From NCBI GenBank assembly GCA_946406115.1, contig OX291562.1:3006001-3070000 (forward strand): a DNA stretch of 64,000 nucleotides, written 5' to 3'. Positions 30,944 through 39,509 of the stretch are shown here, piece after piece (position 1 is the first letter of the stretch; each line of letters begins with the position of its first letter). The DNA is from Apoda limacodes. Its lineage: Eukaryota > Arthropoda > Insecta > Lepidoptera > Limacodidae. The position numbers and the translations under genes were made by a program. A model generated the notes under the pieces. It made no database searches. It worked only from the letters and a program-made list of their open reading frames with translations, and was not told the DNA's origin.

Positions 30944-33628
30944 CTAATAGTTGGAAGATTGCCTAATTAGGGGATTGGGGTGGAGGGCTGCCGACTCAAA
31001 GTAGCGTTTAGACGCATCTTTGATGAAGGCTTTTATGGTCGGAAGCTCGAAATCACTATGGAGATCGATGTTACGCATATAGTACGGGGCGCCGACTGCG
31101 CCTCGCATAAAGCGATTTTGTAAGACTTGCAAGGAAGTAGTGTTGGTGTGACCAAACGCTACGCTCGCATATGTGAGTATGGGCCGAATACAAGTTTTGT
31201 AAAGCGTCACCTTATTTCTAAGAGACATTTTACTGTACTTGTTTAACATTGGCTTAAGACGACCGAGAACGAATGCTGCTCGATCTCTTACTCTTTTAAT
31301 GTGGGCTCTGAAATTAAGACGAGAGTCTAAAGTGACCCCTAAATATTTGACCTTTTTAACCCACGGAATGGGTTGGCCATATAGGTGGACTGGGGTGAGT
31401 TGCCTTGTGACCTTTACCGATTTTCGGCCCCGGGCGAAGTGCACTGCTGCACTTTTCTCGGGGTTAACCTCGATTCTCCACTTCCGAAACCAATCGCCTA
31501 AGGCGTTGGCGGCAGACTGGAGGGCCAGGCTTATACGACGGACGTGTCGGTGAGAACAGTAGAGCGCCGTATCGTCCGCGAAGAGCGCCACATTAACGTT
31601 CGAGGGACGAGGTATATCGTTTGTGAATAGGGAATAGAGTAGAGGGGAAAGCACGGAGCCCTGGGGGACACCTGCACCTATGGGGTGGGGAGACGAATGA
31701 CTTCGTTCTACGCGATAGCGAAAACTACGATCCCTAAGGAAGTCTCGTAAGATGAGCACGAGACGGTCTGGGACACCGAGATTGTACAGCTTGTAAATCA
31801 AGCCGTTATGCCAGACTTTATCGAAAGCCTTCGCTACATCGAAGAAGAGGGCTCCTGTGCTGAACGGCTTAGGGGACCTATTGAGACTTTGGAGGATGTG
31901 CTCCGTTATGCGGTGCACTTGATTGACGCACGAGTGATTAGCTCGAAAACCGAACTGTTCGTCAATCAGAATGCCTTTAGACTGAACGTAGTCTTTCAGG
32001 CGAGAAAGGAGGAGTCGTTCATATAATTTTCCCAAAGTCTTTAAGAGACTAATGGGTCTATATGACGTGGCTACGTTACTAGGTTTACCCAGTTTAGGGA
32101 TACCTATAACGTCAGCTTCTTTCCAAGAGTCGGGAAAGATGCAATTTGCCATGGCCGCATTGAAGATGCTGACCAATAGAAGGAGGAGCTGAGCGGGGAG
32201 GATTTTTAGAAGCCTATTTGAGATCCCATCGGCACCCGGGGCCTTTTTGGGTTGTAAGTCTTTGATGATCTTTTCGACCTCAGAGACTGTTACGGGGGGA
32301 AGTGAGTCAAGTGGGGGAAGGGCCGCTCTCCGCTCCACTTCCCTGTCCACTTCCTCGACGTGAGCTTGGTCAGTGGGTTGTTCGCTGAGCGAACACTGAC
32401 TTTCTAGCGATTTGGCTAGGCATTCGGCCTTTTCGTCGTCGTCAAATGCGATTGTCGCGTTTGCGTCGACTAAAGGCGGCATAGTACTCACTACGTCGGA
32501 TTTTAACGCTCGAGCCATCTGATAGTACGCTAAGTGGGAAGGCGATATCTCTTTCATGAGATTGTCCCACTTTTCGTTCCTAACTTCGGCTATTTTTGTC
32601 TTTACGGCACGTTGTAAAGATCTGAGCGATGCCCTGTTTACCTCAGACGGATAATTGTCGTACCGTCGAGTAGCCGCGTTCTTAGCTCTCAATAGCAACC
32701 TCACGTCCTCCGGCAGATTCCAGCGGAGATTATTCTCTACTGTAATCCGCTTAGAGCACTCCGCTACAGCGGACTGGAGGTGGCTAGTAAGCGCTTCGAC
32801 CGCTAAACTAACATCGTCGGCTGAGACAATATTGTCCGGGATCCTATTTAGGTGGGGCGAGTCTATTTTTCCTAGGTTTTCACCTAGTCTCCGCCAGTCG
32901 ACCACGTCCTTAACGGACGGATGACCGTCGGTTGGGGACCCTAGTCGTAAGAGAACCGGCCTATGGTCAGATGTAAGCTCGTGTAACACCTCTATGGAAT
33001 GCAGCCTTAAGGCTACGTTCTTAAGAAGTGCTATGTCAAGTACGTCAGGTCTATGTGTCACTACTTCGGGAAAGTGGGTCGGAGAGATGGGCGCAATAAC
33101 ATCGAAACCTAACGGGTCGACTAGGGCCTCTAGTCGTTTGCCGTTTAGCGATGTTGAATGCGAATTCCATCGCTTATGTTTGCAGTTTAGGTCGCCTGCT
33201 AATACAACAGCGTTACCTAAGTCAAACAGCGTTTTAAGATCGCTTTGTAATATCACCTTTGTAGGTGACAAATATACAGAGGCCAGTACTATGGGACTGT
33301 GCCCTGTCATCGCTATACGGATAACCGACGCTTCTAAATTCTCTAACGGAGGAGTGTCGAGAGGTACGCAGTGCAGAGATCTTTTATAATAAATGAGCGT
33401 TCCTCCTTTACAGGTGGGCCGATCATTTCTAACCAGTGCGTAGTTTGCGATCTTAGGACCCCTACGCTTTGGTTTAAGAAAAGTCTCTTGCACTAAAAGT
33501 ACATCGATCTCGTGCGTTTTAAGAAATTCTGATATTTCATCGCGCTTTGCCTGAAGGCCGTTTGCGTTCCAGAACGCAATCGATATAGAGCGCGGTTTTA
33601 TTCTACTTGGGGCTACTAAAGGCCCCAT
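30944..33628 (-). CDS. LINE-1 ORF2: endonuclease + reverse transcriptase (C-terminally shortened), copy C
   Basis: It nicks target DNA and copies the element RNA. The ATG is at 33626-33628 (MGPLVAPSRIKPRS), 13 nt after the ORF1 stop, so re-initiation is likely; an in-frame TTG at 33658 overlaps ORF1. 894 codons. The endonuclease domain (1-230) has FWNANGLQ, LLVQETFL, GDLNCKHKRWNS and TSDHRPVLL. The RT (~400-680) has QPKKAPGADGISNRLLK, SYRPISLLKTLGKLYERLL, ALFFDVAKAFDKVWHNGL, GVPQGSVLSPLLYSLFTND and ALFADDTALYCSH (catalytic FADD). The thumb includes VKYLGVTLDSRLNFRAHIKR. Compared with copy D, 8 bp (GCCCCCAT) are missing after AACTAT near 30948. This introduces an early stop and removes the Arg-rich C-terminal tail of about 80 residues. 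Confidence 0.93.
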   Translation of the reverse strand: MGPLVAPSRIKPRSISIAFWNANGLQAKRDEISEFLKTHEIDVLLVQETFLKPKRRGPKIANYALVRNDRPTCKGGTLIYYKRSLHCVPLDTPPLENLEASVIRIAMTGHSPIVLASVYLSPTKVILQSDLKTLFDLGNAVVLAGDLNCKHKRWNSHSTSLNGKRLEALVDPLGFDVIAPISPTHFPEVVTHRPDVLDIALLKNVALRLHSIEVLHELTSDHRPVLLRLGSPTDGHPSVKDVVDWRRLGENLGKIDSPHLNRIPDNIVSADDVSLAVEALTSHLQSAVAECSKRITVENNLRWNLPEDVRLLLRAKNAATRRYDNYPSEVNRASLRSLQRAVKTKIAEVRNEKWDNLMKEISPSHLAYYQMARALKSDVVSTMPPLVDANATIAFDDDEKAECLAKSLESQCSLSEQPTDQAHVEEVDREVERRAALPPLDSLPPVTVSEVEKIIKDLQPKKAPGADGISNRLLKILPAQLLLLLVSIFNAAMANCIFPDSWKEADVIGIPKLGKPSNVATSYRPISLLKTLGKLYERLLLSRLKDYVQSKGILIDEQFGFRANHSCVNQVHRITEHILQSLNRSPKPFSTGALFFDVAKAFDKVWHNGLIYKLYNLGVPDRLVLILRDFLRDRSFRYRVERSHSSPHPIGAGVPQGSVLSPLLYSLFTNDIPRPSNVNVALFADDTALYCSHRHVRRISLALQSAANALGDWFRKWRIEVNPEKSAAVHFARGRKSVKVTRQLTPVHLYGQPIPWVKKVKYLGVTLDSRLNFRAHIKRVRDRAAFVLGRLKPMLNKYSKMSLRNKVTLYKTCIRPILTYASVAFGHTNTTSLQVLQNRFMRGAVGAPYYMRNIDLHSDFELPTIKAFIKDASKRYFESAALHPNPLIRQSSNY

Positions 33629-33641
33629 CAATAGAATTTTT

Positions 33642-35438
33642 TTAATTTTTTGGTGCAAAGTGCTCTAAAGCACTTAGCAGGGCTGCGTGCTCGAGCACGG
33701 CCGAAACTCGTTGCGTCGCCGATGACGCATTGCGAATTTTATTCGCTAAAAGCGATATTTCCTCAATGTTTATAACATTGAGGAGTTCTAGCACCACATT
33801 TAGGTCGGCTAGAACGTCCGCGGACGCTAGCGACGGGCTAGGTACCGCTTTGGTAGTTTGTGGCGCGGGCGGGGACAACGGGGCCAATTTCCGCGCCGGG
33901 GGGGCAGGAGTCGCCTTAAGGGAGGCTCCTGACTGAGATACGGGGGGACGGGGAACTGCCTTTTGCGCTGGTGCAGCAAACTGCGGCAGCAAAGGGGCAG
34001 ACTTATTATTTGTGACTGGCAGAGAAGGATATTGCCGCTCTGAGTAAAGTGCGGGCGTTCTCGCCTTAAGAGGGGTGGGGGGGGCCTTATTTGCCGCCGC
34101 CGCATATGAACGGGGAGCCTTAGGGCACCCGCGATAATTCGCAGGGTGGCCCGCCATGCCGCAAAGGACACAACTTGGAGGCTCGGGGTCGTCCCTTTTC
34201 CTCTGACAAAGGGCTGTGCCACCATGATCCTGTAGGCACTTAACGCAACGGGGAAAGCCGTTGCAGTTTTTGGCCGAGTGACCATAATTTTGGCAGCGAT
34301 GGCACTGCCCTGGGTATGTTCTTTTGTTTGGTTGTTCGACAACCAAACCAGACAATTTGCAAATCTCCTTTACGGAGAAGATTCGCTTGCCTTCTGTGGT
34401 GAAGTTTAGAACCACCAAAACTAAGTTTAGTGGCCTTTTCGAACGACCGCCGATCATGCGGTGGACGGCGTTAACCGGATAACCTTGTGAAACAAGGTCG
34501 GCCTTAATTTCGGCCACCGGTATTTCATGCGGGAGGCCGCGAATTACCACGCGTAATTCTCGCTCGTCCTCAAGCGCGTATGTATGATACGGGAAATTTT
34601 TATCCCGTAACAATTTGGTTAGACCACGGTGGTCATCTGACGACTGAACCTGGATTTTAATCCCTAGTTCGCCCATATTAGATGCTTTCAAGAAATTAAT
34701 TTTCTTGTCCGACATCAATGTGGCTATGTGGTTCCACACTTTTTTATCGTGTAGAACGATCGCTGGAGGTAATTTGCGCCTAGCCTGTCCGTTATCGGCA
34801 ACGGACGGCCCTACTGGGGGCTGAGACGGCAGGGGGGCGGGGGCGACAGAGGAGGAAGCTAATGCCGTCTCACTCTTGTCGGACGCGGCCGACGGCGATA
34901 TCCCTATCTCGCTCGCGGGACGGGGGGCGCGGTTTCTGGCAGCGCGCTTGCGCGGAGGTTTCGCGGCGGTCGGGCTTCCAGGAGCCGGGACCGGCGACCT
35001 CTTGCCTGAGGAACGTTTTGTTCCTCGGGCCTTGCCGGATCCAACGACGGTAAAACCGTCATTGGTTTGATTATCGACGGCGGCGTCGATAATCATATCG
35101 GACTCCGAGTCCGATACGCGAACGCGCGAATGCGAGCGAGACCTAGTCGGCGAAGACTCGATCGAGCGAAAACGCGACGGCGTGGCGGTCTTGGAGGCTA
35201 CATCTGACTCGTCGGACGAGTCAGCCTGAACGGGAGTGGAGCGCGGTAGAGGCGACGACGGTATAACCAGCGGCGGCTCAGGCTCGACATCGATAAACGC
35301 CGCATGTTCCGGTGACATGGGCGAGAGGGGGAGGCTGCGTTGAGCTTTAAAGCTCCGGGCCACCTCCGGAAACTTTTGGTCTAAAAAGGCCAAAAGTTCC
35401 CGGAGTAGGCCCCCGCCGCTGTCCTCGACCTCCTCCAT
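33642..35438 (-). CDS. LINE-1 ORF1: gag-like RNA-binding protein, copy C
   Basis: Nucleocapsid-like protein that packages LINE RNA. 598 residues, intact, ATG at 35438. In order: a Pro/Ser-rich N-terminal region with Arg-Ser tracts (SPTRSRSHSRVRVSDSESD, ~95-113), a basic stretch (KPPRKRAARNRAPRP, ~160-175), a PRE_C2HC-type domain (~235-345; INFLKASNMGELGIKIQV, LRVVIRGLPHEIPVAEIK), three CCHC knuckles (CHRCQNYGHSAKNC, CVKCLQDHGGTALC, CVLCGMAGHPANYRGC, ~375-430), a Pro-rich linker, and an amphipathic C-terminal end (LADLNVVLELLNVINIEE). The start codon lies in a short hairpin (35436-35454). ORF1 stops 13 nt before the ORF2 ATG. Confidence 0.93.
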   Translation of the reverse strand: MEEVEDSGGGLLRELLAFLDQKFPEVARSFKAQRSLPLSPMSPEHAAFIDVEPEPPLVIPSSPLPRSTPVQADSSDESDVASKTATPSRFRSIESSPTRSRSHSRVRVSDSESDMIIDAAVDNQTNDGFTVVGSGKARGTKRSSGKRSPVPAPGSPTAAKPPRKRAARNRAPRPASEIGISPSAASDKSETALASSSVAPAPLPSQPPVGPSVADNGQARRKLPPAIVLHDKKVWNHIATLMSDKKINFLKASNMGELGIKIQVQSSDDHRGLTKLLRDKNFPYHTYALEDERELRVVIRGLPHEIPVAEIKADLVSQGYPVNAVHRMIGGRSKRPLNLVLVVLNFTTEGKRIFSVKEICKLSGLVVEQPNKRTYPGQCHRCQNYGHSAKNCNGFPRCVKCLQDHGGTALCQRKRDDPEPPSCVLCGMAGHPANYRGCPKAPRSYAAAANKAPPTPLKARTPALYSERQYPSLPVTNNKSAPLLPQFAAPAQKAVPRPPVSQSGASLKATPAPPARKLAPLSPPAPQTTKAVPSPSLASADVLADLNVVLELLNVINIEEISLLANKIRNASSATQRVSAVLEHAALLSALEHFAPKN

Positions 35439-35974
35439 CGCCTCTAAGGCGATGCGTGGATGCTTTGTCGAATTAGCTTTCTAACCGCTATGGATAGAGA
35501 GCGTGTGCCTGGCGTGTTCCCTGGCCGGTGCGTCCCAGTGCAAAGTGCAAAGCACGATGCGTGGGGTGATCCTGATAGTCCTAATCTCCGGGCGTAGTGC
35601 AATGCGTGGGAGATCCTAGACGTAAACTATTGAAAGTAAGGGTGTAGCGTACTGAAAAGTACTCACTACACCGACGGAACGAATTGACAGTCCTGAAAAG
35701 GACTGCGAAACGAGAATGCAACTAGCTGCAACAAACAACAACGTTCGCGGGCTCGATCGCCAAGGCGAGAGCAAAACCGGGCGAAAAACTATGCGCGGGC
35801 AGCTGTAGTTGCACGCGACGCGACGCGATACCGTTACCGAGCGAATACTGCTCAAACACGTGAGTGCGAGCGAGAAAGTATTCGGAGCGAGCGAGAGAGC
35901 GATAGAGAGCAGTCAGGAGACACCGAGACGTGTGCTCGCGGACCGACGCTCAGCGCGAATGTGTGTGTTGTGAG
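35439..35974 (-). promoter_or_regulatory. 5' UTR (probable internal promoter region) of LINE-1 copy C
   Basis: 536 nt, GC-rich, with no ORF of note, between the ORF1 start and the junction motif. Jockey-type LINEs carry internal promoters at the 5' end, and that role is inferred from position only. At its ORF1 edge is the hairpin CATCGCCT-CTA-AGGCGATG (35436-35454), which contains the ORF1 start codon on the minus strand. Confidence 0.55.
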
Positions 35975-35982
35975 GGACGACC

Positions 35983-35984
<2 letters not shown>
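35975..35984. repeat. LINE junction motif GGACGACCAC (C/D)
   Basis: Exact 10-bp motif between the complete 5' end of copy C and the 41-T tail of copy D. It is the same sequence as at 30385 and 37301. Confidence 0.7.
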
Positions 35985-36025
<41 letters not shown>

Positions 36026-37300
36026 CTAACTACTGGCTACTGTTGTTGGCCGCAGATGGCCTTTACAACTACACGCGGACTAACTTTTGCTGCGGTGCTG
36101 CTTGCACTCTTGAGCGAAAAGTTGGGGCGGTTTGCGCAAGGGTGTCCTAGACACGAACCTCGGCTTGGGCAACCGCTCTTAGAAACTAAAATTTGTATCT
36201 AACTAAATTTTACCGCCGTTTCGGAAAATAGCAAAGGCGTTCTGAAGAGAAGAAACGGCAAGAAACTCTTCAGCACTCGCCTATTATTATTTAAATCTAA
36301 CTAGTCGAAGCGCCCGGGTATATTAGTGAACCTAGTATACCCGCGCGCTCGAGTGTGTGTGTGTGTGTTAAAACTAAGCTGTCTAATGTTCCGTCGCCGC
36401 CGGCGGCGACGTATTCTGTATATATTTCTATAATCTGTGATCGCGGACGCGAGCGCTGAAGGCGCTTGAGCTTTGAGCCTGCTGGTTATATCATCGTCGG
36501 AGTCAATTATGACGTGCCTCGGATATCTAAACGGTCCTAAGGCCCCTCTAATGGGGGCATAGTTGCAAGATTGCCTAATTAGGGGATTGGGGTGGAGGGC
36601 TGCCGTCTCAAAGTAGCGTTTAGACGCATCTTTGATGAAGGCTTTTATGGTCGGAAGCTCGAAATCACTATGGAGATCGATGTTACGCATATAGTACGGG
36701 GCGCCGACTGCGCCTCGCATAAAGCGATTTTGTAAGACTTGCAAGGAAGTAGTGTTGGTGTGACCAAACGCTACGCTCGCATATGTGAGTATGGGCCGAA
36801 TACAAGTTTTGTAAAGCGTCACCTTATTTCTAAGAGACATTTTACTGTACTTGTTTAACATTGGCTTAAGACGACCGAGAACAAAGGCTGCTCGATCTCT
36901 TACTCTTTTAATGTGGGCTCTGAAATTAAGACGAGAGTCTAAAGTGACCCCTAAATATTTGACCTTTTTAACCCACGGAATGGGTTGGCCATATAGGTGG
37001 ACTGGGGTGAGTTGCCTTGTGACCTTTACCGATTTTCGGCCCCGGGCGAAGTGCACTGCTGCACTTTTCTCGGGGTTAACCTCGATTCTCCACTTCCGAA
37101 ACCAATCGCCTAAGGCGTTGGCGGCAGACTGGAGGGCCAGGCTTATACGACGGACGTGTCGGTGAGAACAGTAGAGCGCCGTATCGTCCGCGAAGAGCGC
37201 CACATTAACGTTCGAGGGACGAGGTATATCGTTTGTGAATAGGGAATAGAGTAGAGGGGAAAGCACGGAGCCCTGGGGGACACCTGCACCTATGGGGTGG
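35985..37300 (-). mobile_element. LINE-1 copy D (5'-truncated)
   Basis: Minus-strand copy with a long poly(T) (35985-36025), 3' UTR 36026-36300 and the last 1000 bp of ORF2. It is truncated within the RT at 37300 and followed by GGACGACCAC (37301-37310) and non-LINE DNA. It is nearly identical to copy C but retains the full ORF2 C-terminus, so it shows the native end of the protein. Confidence 0.92.
36301..37300 (-). pseudogene. LINE-1 ORF2 C-terminal part with complete Arg-rich tail, copy D
   Basis: 333 codons, open from the truncation point to TAG at 36301-36303: RT end (SVLSPLLYSLFTND, ALFADDTALYCSH), thumb, then a C-terminal tail running RIRRRRRRRNIRQL, a Thr-His run THTHTRARGYTRF and PGRFD. 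The Arg run is encoded by the 20-bp perfect palindrome CGTCGCCGCCGGCGGCGACG and the Thr-His run by a (CA)n tract. The 5' truncation makes it a partial gene. The tail motif GYTR..PGRF recurs in LINE-3. Confidence 0.9.
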
Positions 37301-37310
37301 GGACGACCAC
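37301..37310. repeat. LINE junction motif GGACGACCAC (right edge of array)
   Basis: Third exact copy of the 10-bp motif. It follows the truncated 5' end of copy D and leads into unique DNA (TATATGGTC), so it probably represents the original target. Confidence 0.7.
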
Positions 37311-38970
37311 TATATGGTCTTTAAGATTAATGTATCATATGTCGCAACAAAACCATAGTGGGAAATAAAACAGTACAACGCCATCTAAGGATAAATATAG
37401 CAAACCATGCAATGTAATATGAAATTTACTCCATAAAAAAAATCACTATAAATAAAATTTGAAATATGAGTTTACTTCATGCGTGCGTCGTAGCTACTCC
37501 GCACTTTTTAAATAAAGAAACATCCATACATACCTATTGTTTTAGCTTAATTACGGGTTCCGTATCTAGAGGGTGCCAACGAAGCACTCTGTCTGTCTGT
37601 CCGCCGGATCATTAGAAAGCTCTATGTTTTAGACCAAAATAGGTAGAAGCCTGAATTTTTCACAGGATATGTGTTATAAAAGGGGCTTAGCTATCAAATA
37701 ATAAAAAACTAAAGAAGTAAAAATTTGAGGGGGGTCCAAGCATCGCATTTTCGTTGTTTTTGCTCAATCGTAAAACCAGTAATACATACTGACATACAAA
37801 CTTTAATCTTGAAGTGAAAATAGCTTACTCTAAATTATAACAACATCCTAAAAAAATTGGCCAAGAGTGAGTTGGACTCGCGCCCCGAGGGTTCCGTACC
37901 TACCACCATTTACGTAATTTACAAACACAAACAAAAAAATAAAAAATAAAAGTGTGCTGCCCATCCAAGTACTCACCAAGCCTGATGTTGCTTAACTTTG
38001 AACATCGTTTCCAACAAACAAATTCTAAGTATTTGATATTAATTTTAACTTTATACCTTCATGCGTTCCTGAAAAAAAATCGGCAAAATGCGAGTCGGAC
38101 TCGCGTACGAAGGGTTCCGTACCATTATCTACAAAAACTAGCAAAAAAACCACATTTTTTGTATGGGAGCCCCCTAAATATTTGTTTTTTCTGTTTTTTA
38201 TTATTTGTTGTTATAGCGGCAACAGAAATACATCTTCTGTGAAAATTTCAATTGTCTAACTATAACGGTTCATGAGATACAGCCTGGTGACAGATGGACG
38301 GACAGCGAAGCCTTAGTAATAGGGTTCCTAATTACCTTTCAGGTATGGAACCCTAAAAAGGGTCTCGACAGACAGACAAACACTGACAGACGGACAACAA
38401 AGTGATCCTTTAAGGGTTCCTTTTTTTAAAGATGATTTTTTTTGTATGTTTCGCATGACGCATACCTACTAGTTATGTTAACCAAATGATTTTTTTAAAA
38501 AAGTAACTCTAGTTTCTTGCCGGAGTCTTCTCTGTGGAAATTCACATTGCGAACCAGATTTCAAAAATAGTAATAGGACTTAACTTAAGTTAACGATTTA
38601 AAAGTGTGACTTTGACTTTGAGACTTTTTGACTGAACATTAAGAGGCTGTACTACCTAAATTTAATTTTTTTGGCAAATGTTTCTCAGATTCCGCTGAGC
38701 AGATACGACTAAAATTCAATAACTGTGTTCTTCGGAATATGGTTCAGACCCTGAAAAACGTGAAAAAACGATTTATGATGTTTTGTTAGATAGAAAAAAA
38801 AAAATCAAAAAACCCAACTGCGTAAAAAAATTATTACATTTAAAAACTGGGAAGAGAAGAATAAGTCCAGCAATGATAAATTTTAATGCGGAACATAGCG
38901 ACTTTAACAGCTGGGTGGGACCCATTATTGGAAAGATTTAAGCCGGTCTATCTTATCAGTTTTTATTATA
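37311..38970. repeat. AT-rich DNA with fragments of common lepidopteran-type interspersed repeats
   Basis: No gene. Degenerate pieces of one repeat family are readable: 37545-37640 (GGGTTCCGTATCTAGAGGG, TCTGTCTGTCTGTCCGCCGG), 37860-37906 (GACTCGCGCCCCGAGGGTTC), 38085-38130 (GAGTCGGACTCGCGTACGAA) and 38160-38360 (GTATGGGAGCCCCC, GGTTCATGAGATACAGCCTG, CTTAGTAATAGGGTTCC). I associate such pieces with lepidopteran genomes. The remaining DNA is featureless. Confidence 0.55.
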
Positions 38971-39505
38971 CGAGGAGGAATCAAAAAGGAGTAAGAATGA
39001 GATAGAATATAATGACTATTGATAACTTAATAATTTATTTTTCTACATAGTTTCCGAGTCTCTCTACACACCGAGTCCAGCGCTTTTCCAAGGTGAAGCC
39101 TCCCTTTCATAAATAAAGTTTTGTCTTGGTCCTGCAAAAAGCTCTCCACGGCATCCATCACCTCGTTATCGACTTCGTACCTGTTTCCCCTTAAGTATTT
39201 TTTCAATTTGGGGATGAGATAAAAATCGCTAGCCGCCAGAAAGGGGGTGGTCAACAATTCGAAGTCAGCTTGCTGTTTGGCAGCCATCGCAACTGCCGAC
39301 CTGTGCGCGGGTGCGTTGTCGTGATGAAACGCCCCTTCGAAGTTTCCCTCTCCTTTTCTCTTTGATGGCATTTCTCAACTTGGGAATTAAAGCTGCATAA
39401 TATCAGCTTTTAATAGTGGTTCCACGCTCCAGGTAATCAATCAACAATATCCCTTCTGAGTTCCAAAATACCAAGGAGTTCTCATTACTTTTTCATCACC
39501 CCTTG
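38971..39505 (-). mobile_element. internally deleted mariner-like transposon
   Basis: Terminal inverted repeats of about 28-30 bp: left CGAGGAGGAATCAAAAAGGA, right (reverse complement) CAAGGGGTGATGAAAAAGTA. Each is next to TA (38969-38970 and 39506-39507), as expected for mariner insertion. At 535 bp it is well below the usual 1.3 kb, so the 5' half of the transposase is gone. Confidence 0.82.
39027..39371 (-). pseudogene. mariner transposase C-terminal remnant
   Basis: 114 codons with HHDNAPAHRS (second catalytic Asp), ELLTTPFLAASDFYLIPKLKKYL (region of the third Asp, D34D type) and a C-terminal end. The first catalytic Asp and the DNA-binding domain are absent, and a frameshift near 39355 cuts off further upstream homology. 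Non-functional. Confidence 0.85.
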
Positions 39506-39509
39506 TAGT

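Larger units (their letters stand above)
30395..35974 (-). mobile_element. LINE-1 copy C, essentially full-length jockey-clade LINE
   Basis: 5.6 kb minus-strand element: 5' UTR 35439-35974, ORF1 35438-33642, ORF2 33628-30944 (original stop near 30697), 3' UTR to 30422, poly(A) tail seen as 27 T at 30395-30421. It is bounded on both sides by GGACGACCAC, a perfect target-site duplication. No LTRs are present. Endonuclease type, RT and zinc-knuckle ORF1 place it in the jockey clade. The single visible defect is an 8-bp deletion near the ORF2 end. This is the reference copy for the family in this window and the best candidate for a recently active element. Confidence 0.93.

Noticed and set aside
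31239..31553. Plus-strand ORF (104 codons) recurring at 3260, 8383, 31239 and 36851
   Set aside because: It is the antisense shadow of the ORF2 thumb region and recurs only because the LINE copies recur.
32994..33389. Plus-strand ORF of 131 codons recurring at 10116, 29224 and 32994
   Set aside because: Antisense shadow of the endonuclease domain of ORF2; composition follows the coding strand.
2180..37310. LINE array as a telomere end (HeT-A/TART-like)
   Set aside because: No TTAGG telomeric repeats are seen, copies have target duplications, and ordinary DNA lies on both sides.
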